Positions 44,326-53,554 of a DNA stretch of 64,000 nt are shown here, piece after piece. This stretch comes from Pseudomonas mandelii (GTDB lineage Bacteria; Pseudomonadota; Gammaproteobacteria; Pseudomonadales; Pseudomonadaceae). The notes below the pieces were generated by a model that saw only the letters and a program-made list of their open reading frames with translations, was not told the origin of the DNA and did not search any database. How positions within the stretch are numbered: position 1 is the first letter of the stretch; each line of letters begins with the position of its first letter. The position numbers and the translations under genes are program-made. Location: NCBI RefSeq assembly GCF_024138395.1, contig NZ_JAMYDU010000011.1, forward strand, positions 1 to 64,000. Reading direction: 5' to 3'.

Positions 44326-44364
44326 AAAAAAATGCCCCGCCGTTTTCACGGCGGGGCATTTTTT
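44326..44364 (-). terminator. Intrinsic terminator of pnp
   Basis: AATGCCCCGCCG and CGGCGGGGCATT pair around TTTTCA, with runs of A and T on the two sides. It lies 33 bases after the pnp stop. Confidence 0.92.
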
Positions 44365-44396
44365 ATAACGTTGAAGCGGTCAAGCAAAGGGGGTGA

Positions 44397-46502
44397 TTAA
44401 ACGCCCGAAGCCTTGGCTGCTGCTACGTCTTTGATGGACAGCTTGATACGGCCGCGGTTGTCCACGTCCAGTACCAGTACTTCCACTTCCTGGCCTTCTT
44501 TCAGGATGTCGGTCACTTTCTCGACGCGAGCATCGCTCAGCATGGAGATGTGAACCAGACCGTCCTTGCCCGGCAGGATGTTGACGAATGCGCCGAAGTC
44601 GACGATGCGCTCAACCTTGCCAACGTAGATCTTGCCAATCTCGGCTTCTGCGGTGATGCCCAGAACGCGCTGACGTGCTGCTTCAGCCGCTTCCTTGGTT
44701 TCGCCGAAGATCTTGATCGAACCGTCGTCTTCGATGTCGATCGAAGCCTTGGTTTCTTCACAGATCGCACGAATGGTCGCGCCGCCTTTACCGATGACAT
44801 CACGGATTTTGTCGGTGTCGATTTTCATCGCGATCATGGTCGGAGCGTTTTCCGACAGCTCGGTACGCGACTGGCCAATGATCTGGTTCATCTGACCGAG
44901 AATATTCAGGCGCGCTTCCAGGGCTTGGCCCAGAGCGATTTCCATGATTTCTTCGGTGATGCCCTTGATCTTGATGTCCATCTGCAGCGCGGTAACACCT
45001 TTGGCGGTACCGGCTACTTTGAAGTCCATGTCGCCGAGGTGATCTTCGTCGCCCAGGATGTCGGTCAGGACAGCGAATTTCTCGCCTTCTTTAACCAGAC
45101 CCATGGCGATACCGGCAACCGGTGCCTTCATCGGAACGCCGGCATCCATCAGAGCCAGGGAAGCGCCGCAGACCGAAGCCATGGAGCTCGAACCGTTGGA
45201 CTCGGTGATTTCCGACACCACACGAATGGTGTACGGGAACACGTCGGCAGCAGGCAGCATGGCCTGAACCGAACGACGGGCCAGACGGCCGTGACCGATT
45301 TCGCGACGACCAGCACCACCCATGCGACCACACTCACCTACCGAGAACGGAGGGAAGTTGTAGTGCAGCATGAACGGGTCTTTTTTCTCGCCTTCCAGGG
45401 TATCCAGCAGCTGTGCGTCACGGGCAGTACCCAGAGTCGCGACTACCAGAGCCTGGGTTTCGCCACGGGTGAACAGTGCCGAACCGTGGGTCTTCGGCAG
45501 AACGCCGACTTCGATGTTCAGCGGACGTACGGTCTTGGTGTCGCGACCGTCGATACGTGGCTTGCCGTTAACGATGTTTTCGCGAACGGTGCGGTATTCG
45601 ATTTCACCGAAAGCCGCTTTGACTTCAGCGGAAGTCGGCTGACCTTCTTCACCGGATAGCTTGGTAACCACCAGGTCTTTCAGCTCGCCCAGACGTGCGT
45701 AACGGTCGGCTTTGATAGTGATGGTGTAAGCCTGGGAGATCGCTTCGCCGAACTCGGCACGGATAGCGCCCAGCAGTGCGGTGGCTTCTGGCTGAGGAGC
45801 CCAGGTCCAGGTTGGCTTGGCGGCTTCAGCGGCCAGTTCCTTGACGGCGTTGATCACCACTTGGAACTCGTCGTGAGCAAACAGTACCGCGCCCAGCATC
45901 TGGTCTTCGGTCAGCTCTTTGGCTTCCGATTCAACCATCAGAACGGCTTCCGAAGTACCGGCAACGACCATGTCCAGGCTCGAAGCTTTCAGCTGTTCGT
46001 AAGTCGGGTTCAGCAGGTAGCCGGTGCTTTCATGGAACGCAACGCGGGCAGCACCGATCGGGCCATCGAAAGGAATACCGGAGATGGCCAGGGCAGCCGA
46101 GGTACCGATCATCGCAGCGATGTCCGGATCGGTCTTCTTGCTGGTGGAAACGACGGTGCAGACAACCTGCACTTCGTTCATGAAGCCTTCTGGGAACAGC
46201 GGACGGATCGGACGGTCGATCAGTCGGGAAGTCAGGGTTTCTTTCTCGGAAGGACGGCCTTCACGCTTGAAGAAACCGCCAGGAATCTTACCGGCAGCGT
46301 AAGTCTTTTCCTGGTAGTGAACGGACAGAGGGAAGAAGCCCTTGCCTGGATCGGCTTGTTTGGCACCGACAACGGTCACCAATACGCTGACGTCGTCGTC
46401 AACGGTGACCAATACTGCGCCGGAGGCCTGACGGGCGATACGGCCAGTCTCGAGGGTAACGGTCGACTGACCGAACTGGAATTTTTTGATTACCGGGTTC
46501 AC
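44397..46502 (-). CDS. pnp: Polyribonucleotide nucleotidyltransferase (PNPase)
   Basis: A 701-residue 3'-5' phosphorolytic exoribonuclease and degradosome component. Two RNase PH domains are visible, the first opening FQFGQSTVTLETGRIARQ, the second with FTRGETQALVVATLG and the DILGDEDHLGDMDFKVAG active region. A KH domain (IGKGGATIRAICEETKA, near residue 565) and an S1 domain (GKVERIVDFGAFVNILPGKDGLVHIS) complete it. It starts with GTG at 46502 after GGTAGGA. It is downstream of rpsO, as in most gamma-proteobacteria. Confidence 0.96.
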   Translation of the reverse strand: MNPVIKKFQFGQSTVTLETGRIARQASGAVLVTVDDDVSVLVTVVGAKQADPGKGFFPLSVHYQEKTYAAGKIPGGFFKREGRPSEKETLTSRLIDRPIRPLFPEGFMNEVQVVCTVVSTSKKTDPDIAAMIGTSAALAISGIPFDGPIGAARVAFHESTGYLLNPTYEQLKASSLDMVVAGTSEAVLMVESEAKELTEDQMLGAVLFAHDEFQVVINAVKELAAEAAKPTWTWAPQPEATALLGAIRAEFGEAISQAYTITIKADRYARLGELKDLVVTKLSGEEGQPTSAEVKAAFGEIEYRTVRENIVNGKPRIDGRDTKTVRPLNIEVGVLPKTHGSALFTRGETQALVVATLGTARDAQLLDTLEGEKKDPFMLHYNFPPFSVGECGRMGGAGRREIGHGRLARRSVQAMLPAADVFPYTIRVVSEITESNGSSSMASVCGASLALMDAGVPMKAPVAGIAMGLVKEGEKFAVLTDILGDEDHLGDMDFKVAGTAKGVTALQMDIKIKGITEEIMEIALGQALEARLNILGQMNQIIGQSRTELSENAPTMIAMKIDTDKIRDVIGKGGATIRAICEETKASIDIEDDGSIKIFGETKEAAEAARQRVLGITAEAEIGKIYVGKVERIVDFGAFVNILPGKDGLVHISMLSDARVEKVTDILKEGQEVEVLVLDVDNRGRIKLSIKDVAAAKASGV

Positions 46503-46697
46503 GGTGTCCTACCTTCTTTTGTGGCTCTTGGGGAACTTGTCTTCTTGCGAAATTCTTGGGCAATGTCGGGAATCGGCCCAACGCCTGTCCAGGGTAAAAC
46601 GTATATCCAGATAAAACTTGAGGCTGGGAGCCTGCCATGCGCCAGCGGGAAACCCCCTGACGCACGACAGACAACCAACCTCTAGCGCAATCGCTTA

Positions 46698-46967
46698 TTA
46701 GCGACGCAGACCCAGGCGACCGATCAGAGCCTGATAACGACCCAGATCCTTGCCTTTCAGGTAGTCCAGCAGCTTACGGCGCTGGTTTACCATGCGGATC
46801 AGACCACGACGGGAGTGGTGATCTTTACCGTTGGCCTTGAAGTGACCTTGCAGCTTGTTGATGTTGTGGGTCAGCAGTGCAACTTGCACTTCTGGCGAAC
46901 CAGTGTCACCAACAGCTTGCTGGTAGTCAGCTACGATTTGAGCTTTTTCTTGAACGTCGAGAGCCAT
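46698..46967 (-). CDS. rpsO: 30S ribosomal protein S15
   Basis: An 89-residue primary 16S rRNA-binding protein. The sequence has the characteristic GSPEVQVALLTHNINKLQGHF, HHSRRGLIRMVNQRRKLLDYL and C-terminal RYQALIGRLGLRR. The length is typical. AAAGGA precedes the ATG. It lies between truB and pnp. S15 represses its own translation in E. coli, and two stable hairpins precede the gene here. A 195-base spacer with no ORF separates it from pnp; in E. coli the matching spacer carries RNase processing sites. Confidence 0.97.
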   Translation of the reverse strand: MALDVQEKAQIVADYQQAVGDTGSPEVQVALLTHNINKLQGHFKANGKDHHSRRGLIRMVNQRRKLLDYLKGKDLGRYQALIGRLGLRR

Positions 46968-46990
46968 GAGGCAATCCTTTTATCAGGAAA

Positions 46991-47034
46991 CTGTTTCAAG
47001 GAAACAGCTTCAACAGGCCAGGGACAAATCCCTG
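46991..47034 (-). promoter_or_regulatory. Two hairpins in the rpsO leader (possible S15 autoregulatory element)
   Basis: Stem 46991-47007 (CTGTTTC/GAAACAG, 3-base loop) and stem 47019-47034 (CAGGGA/TCCCTG, 4-base loop) lie 24 to 67 bases before the rpsO start. S15 binds structured rpsO leaders in several bacteria. The fit to any known S15 motif was not tested. Confidence 0.45.
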
Positions 47035-47109
47035 TATCTATAAATGAGTAGTGACCGTGCCTGTTAACAGCCACACTCGCCGACCTGCTGTTACACAGGC
47101 CGGTTCCGG

Positions 47110-48027
47110 TCATTCTGACCGAATCAGTCGACGCGGCGCGATGCGCCCGTCTTCGCTCACTTCACCGATACCGATGAAGCGACCGTTGTGATCCTGTACC
47201 CGTACCATGCCGAACTTCGGTGCATCCGGAGCGCGTACCGGTTGGCCGTTAAGCCAGTAGAACGCGCTGTGCTCCGAGAAATGCAACAGTGGCCAGTCCA
47301 GCAGGCCGCTGTCCGATGGCATCAGGAAGCGGTCGACCGCCTCGTTGCCGCCTTCGGCATGTACCGCTTCAAGCTCTTCCAGAGAGACGGTCTGTGCCAG
47401 CGTGAAAGGCCCGGCCTGGGTACGTCGCAATTCAGCCACGTAAGCGCCACAACCGAGTTGCTCACCGATATCCTCCACCAGGGTGCGGATATAGGTGCCT
47501 TTGCTGCAATCCACCGCAAGCCGCGCAGTATCACCCTCAAAGGCCAGTAATTCCAAGCGCGCAATAGTAACAGAACGCGGTTCGCGCTCCACTACTTCGC
47601 CTGCACGGGCCAGCTTGTACAGCGGCTGGCCATCACGCTTGAGCGCCGAGTACATCGGCGGTATCTGACTGATTTGCCCACGAAATTTCGGCAGCACAGC
47701 TTCGATATCGGCGCGACCAACGGTCACCGGGCGTTCCAGCAAAACCTCACCTTCGGCATCGGCCGTGGTGGTGGTCTTGCCCAGTTGCGCCAGGGTTTCA
47801 TAAGCCTTGTCGGAATCGAGCAGGTATTGCGAGAACTTGGTGGCCTCACCGAAGCACAACGGCAGCACGCCAGTGGCCAGCGGATCAAGACTGCCGGTGT
47901 GCCCGGCCTTCTCGGCATTGAGCAACCAGCGGACCTTCTGCAATGCCGCGTTGGAGGTGAACCCCAGCGGCTTGTCGAGCAGGATGATGCCGCTGACGTT
48001 ACGACGGATACGTTTGACCTGAGCCAC
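47110..48027 (-). CDS. truB: tRNA pseudouridine(55) synthase
   Basis: A 305-residue enzyme that makes pseudouridine 55 in the T-loop of nearly all tRNAs. The catalytic aspartate is D48 in GHTGSLDPLATG. Other motifs are GIILLDKPLGFTSN, YEVLAQLG-like YETLAQLGKTTTTAD, MYSALKRDGQPLYKLAR and CSKGTYIRTLVEDIG. The C-terminal PUA-like region is visible. It starts 3 bases after the rbfA stop in the nusA-infB operon. A short CGGTC/GACCG stem overlaps its stop. Confidence 0.96.
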   Translation of the reverse strand: MAQVKRIRRNVSGIILLDKPLGFTSNAALQKVRWLLNAEKAGHTGSLDPLATGVLPLCFGEATKFSQYLLDSDKAYETLAQLGKTTTTADAEGEVLLERPVTVGRADIEAVLPKFRGQISQIPPMYSALKRDGQPLYKLARAGEVVEREPRSVTIARLELLAFEGDTARLAVDCSKGTYIRTLVEDIGEQLGCGAYVAELRRTQAGPFTLAQTVSLEELEAVHAEGGNEAVDRFLMPSDSGLLDWPLLHFSEHSAFYWLNGQPVRAPDAPKFGMVRVQDHNGRFIGIGEVSEDGRIAPRRLIRSE

Positions 48028-48030
48028 CGA

Positions 48031-48432
48031 TTACTCCTTGGCGTCTTCGGGTTCAGCCGCTACCGGGTGCTGATTGTCTTCAGCCACCGCACGCTCGATC
48101 AGGGCCGACAGGTGCGCCCCACGCACGACGCTTTCGTCGTAATGGAAGTGCAACTGCGGAACGCTGCGCAATTTCATTTCGCGAGCCAACTGCATACGCA
48201 GGAAACCGGCGGCTGAGTTGAGCACCTTGATGCTTTGCGCGATGTCAGCGGCGTTGTCCTGGCCCATCACGGTGATGAAGATCTTGGCGTGACCGACGTC
48301 ACGGCTGACTTCAACAGCGGTAATGGTGACTAGGCCGACGCGCGGGTCTTTGACTTCACGACGGATCAGCTGTGCCAGCTCACGCTGCATCTGATCGCCG
48401 ATACGTTGGGTACGGCTGTATTCTTTTGCCAT
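48031..48432 (-). CDS. rbfA: 30S ribosome-binding factor A
   Basis: A 133-residue KH-type factor needed for late 16S rRNA maturation and cold adaptation. The opening YSRTQRIGDQMQRELAQLIRREVKDPR and the central TITAVEVSRDVGHAKIFITVMG are diagnostic, as is the ending MKLRSVPQLHFHYDESVVRG. It is followed by an acidic tail (EPEDAKE). It sits between infB and truB in the conserved operon. A stem precedes it in the infB-rbfA gap. Confidence 0.96.
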   Translation of the reverse strand: MAKEYSRTQRIGDQMQRELAQLIRREVKDPRVGLVTITAVEVSRDVGHAKIFITVMGQDNAADIAQSIKVLNSAAGFLRMQLAREMKLRSVPQLHFHYDESVVRGAHLSALIERAVAEDNQHPVAAEPEDAKE

Positions 48433-48486
48433 GTCTTGTTACCTGTTACTGCCCCACGGCGAAACCCGAGGGGTCTGAAAGCGGCA

Positions 48487-48520
48487 AACGCCCGGCCTGA
48501 CAAAAGCCAGACCGGGCGTT
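48487..48520 (-). other. Hairpin between infB and rbfA
   Basis: AACGCCCGG and CCGGGCGTT are exact complements 16 bases apart. On the minus strand the stem ends in GTTTGCC, too few T for a confident terminator. It may attenuate or stabilise the message between infB and rbfA. Confidence 0.55.
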
Positions 48521-48591
48521 GCGTTTAGAGTCCGGACGTTGCGCCGCGCATCTGCATGCTGCGGCTCATCGTGGCCCTTGAAGTGCGCGAG

Positions 48592-51120
48592 TCAGAGGCT
48601 GCGAGCAACCTGAACCTTCTCGAAGACTTCGATCTTGTCGCCGACTTTGACGTCGTTGTAGCTCTTCACGCCGATACCGCATTCCATGCCGGCACGTACT
48701 TCGGAAGCGTCATCCTTGAAGCGGCGCAGGGATTCCAGCTCGCCTTCGAAGATAACGATGTCTTCACGCAGTACACGGATTGGACGGTTACGGTGAACAA
48801 CACCTTCGATAACCATGCAACCGGCGATCGCGCCAAACTTCGGCGAACGGAACACGTCACGCACTTCAGCGGTACCCAGGATGTTCTCGCGAACATCGCT
48901 GCCCAGCATACCGGTGAGGGCTTTCTTGACGTCTTCGATGATGTCGTAGATCACGTTGTAGTAACGCATATCCAGACCTTCCTGCTCGACGATCTTGCGA
49001 GCGCCAGCATCGGCACGCACGTTGAAGCCGAACAGTACAGCGTTGGAGGCCAGTGCCAGGTTGGCGTCGGATTCGGTGATACCACCGACACCGCCACCGA
49101 CCACACGCACTTGCACTTCGTCGTTACCCAGGCCATTCAAGGCACCGTTCAACGCTTCCAGCGAACCACGGACGTCGGATTTGAGGACGATGTTAAGCGT
49201 CTTCTTCTCTTCCTGACCCATGTTCTCGAAGATGTTTTCAAGCTTGCCGGCGTGAGCACGGGCCAGTTTGACTTCGCGGAACTTGCCTTGACGGAACAGA
49301 GCCACTTCACGGGCTTTCTTCTCGTCGGCAACAACGCTCATCTCGTCGCCAGCGTCCGGGGTACCGTCCAGGCCGAGAATCTCGACAGGGATGGAAGGAC
49401 CGGCTTCCTTGATTGGCTTGCCGTTCTCGTCGAGCATGGCGCGAACGCGGCCATAGTTCGAACCGACCAGCACCATGTCGCCTTGGCGCAGGGTACCGTC
49501 TTGAACCAGAACGGTTGCAACCGGGCCACGACCTTTGTCGAGACGCGATTCAACCACGACGCCACGGCCAGGAGCCGAAGGGGTCGCTTTCAGTTCTAGA
49601 ACTTCAGCTTGCAGCAGAACAGCTTCGAGCAACTCGTCCACGCCAGTACCGACTTTCGCCGAAACCGATACGAACGGGGTGTCGCCGCCCCACTCTTCCG
49701 AGGTCACGCCGTGAACCGACAGTTCGCTACGGATGCGATCGAGATCGGCACCCGGCTTGTCGATTTTGTTCACTGCAACCACCAGCGGAACACCAGCAGC
49801 CTTGGCGTGCTGAACGGCTTCAACGGTCTGCGGCATTACGCCGTCGTCCGCTGCAACCACCAGGATCACGATGTCGGTCGCCTTGGCACCACGGGCACGC
49901 ATGGCGGTAAACGCTGCGTGACCTGGGGTGTCGAGGAAGGTGACCATGCCGCGTTCGGTTTCAACGTGGTACGCACCGATGTGCTGGGTGATACCGCCGG
50001 CTTCGCCAGCAGCTACCTTGGCACGACGGATGTAGTCGAGCAGCGAGGTCTTACCGTGGTCAACGTGGCCCATTACGGTCACAACCGGTGCACGGGAGAA
50101 CGCTTCACCTTCAAACTTCAGGGACTCGGCCAGGGAATCTTCCAGGGCGGTGTCGCTGACCAGGGTCACTTTGTGGCCCAGCTCTTCGGCAACCAGTTGG
50201 GCAGTTTCCTGATCCAGTACCTGGTTGATGGTCGCTGGAGTACCCAGTTTGAACATGAACTTGATGATTTCAGCAGCCTTGACCGACATCTGCTGGGCGA
50301 GATCGCCAACAGTGATGGTCTCGCCGATCTTCACTTCGCGCACAACAGGGCCGGTTGGGCTCTGGAAACCGTGGGCGTTGCGTTTCTTCAGCTTGGCCTT
50401 GCCGCGACCACCACGACGGAAGCCATCGCTTTCTTCGTCGGTAGTACGTGGCGCAACACGTGGAGCAGGCGCTTTTTCCTTGACCGAAGCACGATGCGGA
50501 GCGTTTTTGCGCTCGCCATCGCCACTGCCACGACGACTGTTATCGTCGGCACGTGGTTTGTCCGGACGGCGCTGTTCGTTCTGCTTGTTGCGAACATCGG
50601 CAGACGGCGCTGGTGCAGCAGCCACAACCGGCGCGCTTTCACGCACTGGCTCGGCAACGGCAGCAGGCGCTGCAACGGCGTCGTTAGTAGCGGTTTGCGC
50701 AGCAGCAGGCTGGCGACGCGCTTCTTCTTCGGCGCGACGCTTGGCTTCTTCTTCAGCCTTCTGACGTGCAGCATTTTCTACTGCGCGGCGTTCATCCAGT
50801 TCACGTTTGCGCTCGGCTTCGATTTCTTCCGGGCTGCGTTGTACGAAGACTTTCTTCTTGCGTACTTCAACGCTGATGCTCTTGCTACCAGCAACACGCA
50901 GTGTGCTGGTGGTTTTGCGCTGCAATGTAATCTTGCGCGGTTCTTCCACTTTCGCCTTGTGGCTGCTCTTCAAGTGAGTCAGCAAAGACTGCTTCTCACT
51001 ATCGCTCACACCTTCATCGGCGGCGGTGTGCGGCAGACCTGCCTCACGCATCTGCTGCAACAGGCGCTCTACCGGTGTTTTGACCTCATCGGCCAGTTGT
51101 TTCACCGTGACTTGCGTCAT
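48592..51120 (-). CDS. infB: Translation initiation factor IF-2
   Basis: An 842-residue GTPase that places fMet-tRNA on the 30S subunit. The N-terminal IF2N domain reads MTQVTVKQLADEVKTPVERLL. A long charged region rich in Glu/Arg/Ala (about residues 100-270) follows, and a second IF2N motif GETITVGDLAQQMSVKAAE. The G domain has G1 GHVDHGKTSLL near 350, G3 DTPGHAAF and G4 NKIDKPGAD. C-terminal domains end VFEKVQVARSL. It starts at 51120, 28 bases after the nusA stop. Shorter forms from internal starts, as in E. coli, are possible but not shown. Confidence 0.97.
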   Translation of the reverse strand: MTQVTVKQLADEVKTPVERLLQQMREAGLPHTAADEGVSDSEKQSLLTHLKSSHKAKVEEPRKITLQRKTTSTLRVAGSKSISVEVRKKKVFVQRSPEEIEAERKRELDERRAVENAARQKAEEEAKRRAEEEARRQPAAAQTATNDAVAAPAAVAEPVRESAPVVAAAPAPSADVRNKQNEQRRPDKPRADDNSRRGSGDGERKNAPHRASVKEKAPAPRVAPRTTDEESDGFRRGGRGKAKLKKRNAHGFQSPTGPVVREVKIGETITVGDLAQQMSVKAAEIIKFMFKLGTPATINQVLDQETAQLVAEELGHKVTLVSDTALEDSLAESLKFEGEAFSRAPVVTVMGHVDHGKTSLLDYIRRAKVAAGEAGGITQHIGAYHVETERGMVTFLDTPGHAAFTAMRARGAKATDIVILVVAADDGVMPQTVEAVQHAKAAGVPLVVAVNKIDKPGADLDRIRSELSVHGVTSEEWGGDTPFVSVSAKVGTGVDELLEAVLLQAEVLELKATPSAPGRGVVVESRLDKGRGPVATVLVQDGTLRQGDMVLVGSNYGRVRAMLDENGKPIKEAGPSIPVEILGLDGTPDAGDEMSVVADEKKAREVALFRQGKFREVKLARAHAGKLENIFENMGQEEKKTLNIVLKSDVRGSLEALNGALNGLGNDEVQVRVVGGGVGGITESDANLALASNAVLFGFNVRADAGARKIVEQEGLDMRYYNVIYDIIEDVKKALTGMLGSDVRENILGTAEVRDVFRSPKFGAIAGCMVIEGVVHRNRPIRVLREDIVIFEGELESLRRFKDDASEVRAGMECGIGVKSYNDVKVGDKIEVFEKVQVARSL

Positions 51121-51147
51121 GCACTTCTCTCCTCAGGCCGCGCCTAA

Positions 51148-52629
51148 TTACTCGAACCAATGGGCTCGGGCGGCCATGATCAACTTGCCGGCACGATCAT
51201 CGTCAATGCCGTCGATGTCGAGCAGGTCGTCAATAGACTGCTCGGCCAGGTCTTCGCGGGTAATTACGCCGCGCACCGCCAGTTCCATCGCCAAATCCTT
51301 GTCCATACCCTCAAGTGAGAGCAGGTCTTCGGCCGGATGGGCGTCTGCCAGCTTTTCCTCAGTAGCGATGGCTTTAGTCAACAAACGATCCTTGGCGCGA
51401 GCGCGAAGCTCGTTGACGGTTTCTTCGTCAAAGCCGTCGATGTTGAGCATTTCTTCCAACGGTACGTAGGCAATCTCTTCCAGGCTGGTGAAGCCTTCAT
51501 CTACCAGCACCTGTGCCAGGTCTTCGTCGACTTCCAGCTCGTCGATGAAGTTGCGCAGGATGTCGCCGGTTTCTGCTTGCTGCTTAGCCTGGATGTCCGA
51601 TTCGGTCATCACGTTCAGGGTCCAGCCAGTCAACTGGCTAGCCAGACGCACGTTCTGACCACCGCGACCGATGGCCTGAGCCAGATTGTCTGCGCCAACG
51701 GCGATGTCCATTGCATGGGCATCTTCGTCAACGATAATTGCCGCCACTTCAGCTGGCGACATTGCATTGATCACGAACTGAGCCGGGTTATCGTCCCACA
51801 GGACGATGTCCACACGCTCACCGCCCAACTCGCCCGACACTGCCTGGACGCGCGAGCCGCGCATACCGATGCAAGCGCCTTGCGGGTCAATGCGTTTGTC
51901 CTTGGAGCGGACCGCGATCTTGGCGCGCGAACCCGGGTCGCGGGACGCAGCCATTACTTCGATCAGGCCTTCAGCGATTTCCGGGACTTCGATGCGGAAC
52001 AACTCGATCAGCATTTCCGGCGCGGTACGCGACAGGATCAGCTGAGGACCGCGGTTCTCGGTGCGGATTTCCTTGAGCAGCGCACGCAGACGCACGCCAA
52101 CCCGGAAGGTTTCGCGAGAAATGATGTCTTCACGAGCCAGCAACGCTTCAGCGTTATTGCCCAGGTCGACGATCACGTTGTCGCGGGTGACTTTCTTCAC
52201 GGTGCCGGAGATGATTTCCCCTAGGCGCTCGCGATAGGCATCAACGACTTGAGCACGCTCGGCTTCGCGTACTTTCTGCACGATGACTTGCTTGGCAGTC
52301 TGTGCAGCAATGCGGCCGAACTCGATGGATTCGATCTTTTCTTCGACAACGTCACCGACCTGGGCGCCAGGATGCGTTTCTGCAACCTTGCTCGGCCAGG
52401 TTTCGATGGCCGGATCGTCCAGGTCTGCTTCTTCGACAACCGTCCAGCGACGGAATGTCTCGTAAGCACCGGTGTGGCGATTGATTTCCACACGCAGATC
52501 GACTTCGTCCTCGAAACGCTTTTTGGTAGCAGTGGCCAGAGCCAGCTCCAGCGCTTCAAAAATTACGTTTGCCGGTACGCCCTTTTCATTGGATACCGAC
52601 TCAACAACCAGCAGTACTTCTTTGCTCAT
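51148..52629 (-). CDS. nusA: Transcription termination/antitermination factor NusA
   Basis: A 493-residue RNA polymerase-binding factor. The N-terminal domain opens MSKEVLLVVESVSNEKG. An S1 domain (ISGTVKKVTRDNVIVDLG) and two KH domains follow (GSRVQAVSGELGGERVDIVLW and IGRGGQNVRLASQLTGW). The C-terminal acidic repeats (LEEIAYVPLEEMLNIDGFDEE; DLAEQSIDDLLDIDGIDDD) are of the type that bind the polymerase alpha C-terminal domain. The start at 52629 matches the family; seven upstream codons are rejected. It is in the rimP-nusA-infB operon. Confidence 0.97.
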   Translation of the reverse strand: MSKEVLLVVESVSNEKGVPANVIFEALELALATATKKRFEDEVDLRVEINRHTGAYETFRRWTVVEEADLDDPAIETWPSKVAETHPGAQVGDVVEEKIESIEFGRIAAQTAKQVIVQKVREAERAQVVDAYRERLGEIISGTVKKVTRDNVIVDLGNNAEALLAREDIISRETFRVGVRLRALLKEIRTENRGPQLILSRTAPEMLIELFRIEVPEIAEGLIEVMAASRDPGSRAKIAVRSKDKRIDPQGACIGMRGSRVQAVSGELGGERVDIVLWDDNPAQFVINAMSPAEVAAIIVDEDAHAMDIAVGADNLAQAIGRGGQNVRLASQLTGWTLNVMTESDIQAKQQAETGDILRNFIDELEVDEDLAQVLVDEGFTSLEEIAYVPLEEMLNIDGFDEETVNELRARAKDRLLTKAIATEEKLADAHPAEDLLSLEGMDKDLAMELAVRGVITREDLAEQSIDDLLDIDGIDDDRAGKLIMAARAHWFE

Positions 52630-52676
52630 CGTACGCCTCGCCTTTCGCAAGCCATTGGATCCGCGGGATCCGCGTC

Positions 52677-53135
52677 TCAGTCAAAACTGGGAATAATGTT
52701 GGCCTTGTCGATCATATCGATCGGCAACAGGAACTCATGGTCTTCAACCTGCACCACGACGTCCTGCTCTTCTACACCGCGCAGAAGGCCCTGAAAGTTG
52801 CGCCGACCTTCAAAAGGCGAGCGCAACTTGATCTTCACTTGTTCACCGGCAAATTTTGCAAACTGCTCAATAGTGAACAGTGGGCGTTCCATGCCAGGCG
52901 AGGAAACTTCAAGGGTGTATTCAACGGCGATCGGATCTTCAACATCCAGCACACCGCTGATCTGACGGCTGACGATGGCACAATCGTCCACCAGCACGCC
53001 GCCCTCTTTATCAATATAAACGCGCAACATTGAGTGGCGACCTTGAGCCGAAAACTCAATACCCCAGCATTCATAGCCTAGGGCCACGACCACCGGGGCC
53101 AGCAAGGCCTGCAACTCTTCTAGCTTGCTCGACAC
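52677..53135 (-). CDS. rimP: Ribosome maturation factor RimP
   Basis: A 152-residue factor for 30S assembly. It shows the RimP pattern GYECWGIEFSAQGRHSMLRVYID, then DDCAIVSRQISGVLDVEDPIAVEYTLEVSSPGMERPL. The start is GTG at 53135 with a strong GAGGGGG five bases away. The open frame runs 21 codons further upstream but there passes through a terminator stem, so that extension is not coding. It opens the nusA operon. Confidence 0.95.
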   Translation of the reverse strand: MSSKLEELQALLAPVVVALGYECWGIEFSAQGRHSMLRVYIDKEGGVLVDDCAIVSRQISGVLDVEDPIAVEYTLEVSSPGMERPLFTIEQFAKFAGEQVKIKLRSPFEGRRNFQGLLRGVEEQDVVVQVEDHEFLLPIDMIDKANIIPSFD

Positions 53136-53171
53136 CTGAACCCCCTCGTGCATGTATGTGCATGCTGTGCA

Positions 53172-53198
53172 AAATAAAAAAATGGGCGAAACGCCCAT
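53172..53198 (-). terminator. Second intrinsic terminator between tRNA-fMet and rimP
   Basis: On the minus strand ATGGGCG-TTT-CGCCCAT is followed by TTTTTTATTTT. It ends only 36 bases before the rimP start, so rimP-nusA expression must come from read-through or a promoter packed into that gap. Confidence 0.8.
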
Positions 53199-53242
53199 CC
53201 TTGAAACGCCGTTGAACAGCGGCGTTGAAAGTGTCCAGCTAA

Positions 53243-53269
53243 CAAAAAGCCCCTTAAAAGGGGCTCCTT
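53243..53269 (-). terminator. Intrinsic terminator after tRNA-fMet
   Basis: On the minus strand AGCCCC-TTTTAA-GGGGCT runs into TTTTTGTT, 5 bases beyond the tRNA CCA end. A further AACGCCG/CGGCGTT stem follows at 53204-53226. Confidence 0.8.
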
Positions 53270-53273
53270 AAAC

Positions 53274-53350
<77 letters not shown>

Positions 53351-53411
53351 ACAAAGCTGGGGCGGAAGTATACGACCGATCCCTGACAGGGTCAATGTAA
53401 CCTTCCACCTA

Positions 53412-53437
53412 CAAGAAAGCCCGCAACAGCGGGCTCT
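53412..53437 (-). terminator. Hairpin terminator between tRNA-Leu and tRNA-fMet
   Basis: On the minus strand AGCCCGC-TGTT-GCGGGCT is followed by TTCTTG. The T-tract is weak, so partial read-through from tRNA-Leu into tRNA-fMet is likely. Confidence 0.65.
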
Positions 53438-53446
53438 CCTGATAAT

Positions 53447-53532
53447 TGGTACCGAGAAGGGGACTCGAACCCCTACACCCTATGGGCACAACCACCTCAA
53501 GGTTGCGTGTCTACCAATTCCACCACCTCGGC
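53447..53532 (-). tRNA. tRNA-Leu (anticodon GAG)
   Basis: An 86-nt type II tRNA with a long variable arm (TGCCCATAGGGTGTA region). It starts GCCGAGGTGGTGGAATTGG and ends CTCGGTACCA with encoded CCA. The anticodon loop CTTGAGG gives GAG. It lies just downstream of secG. Confidence 0.96.
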
Positions 53533-53554
53533 AATACTACGTTTGAAACCCTTC

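Noticed and set aside
53136..53198. 21-residue extension of RimP
   Set aside because: The extension reads through a terminator stem with a T-run; GTG 53135 has a strong ribosome site and matches the family start.
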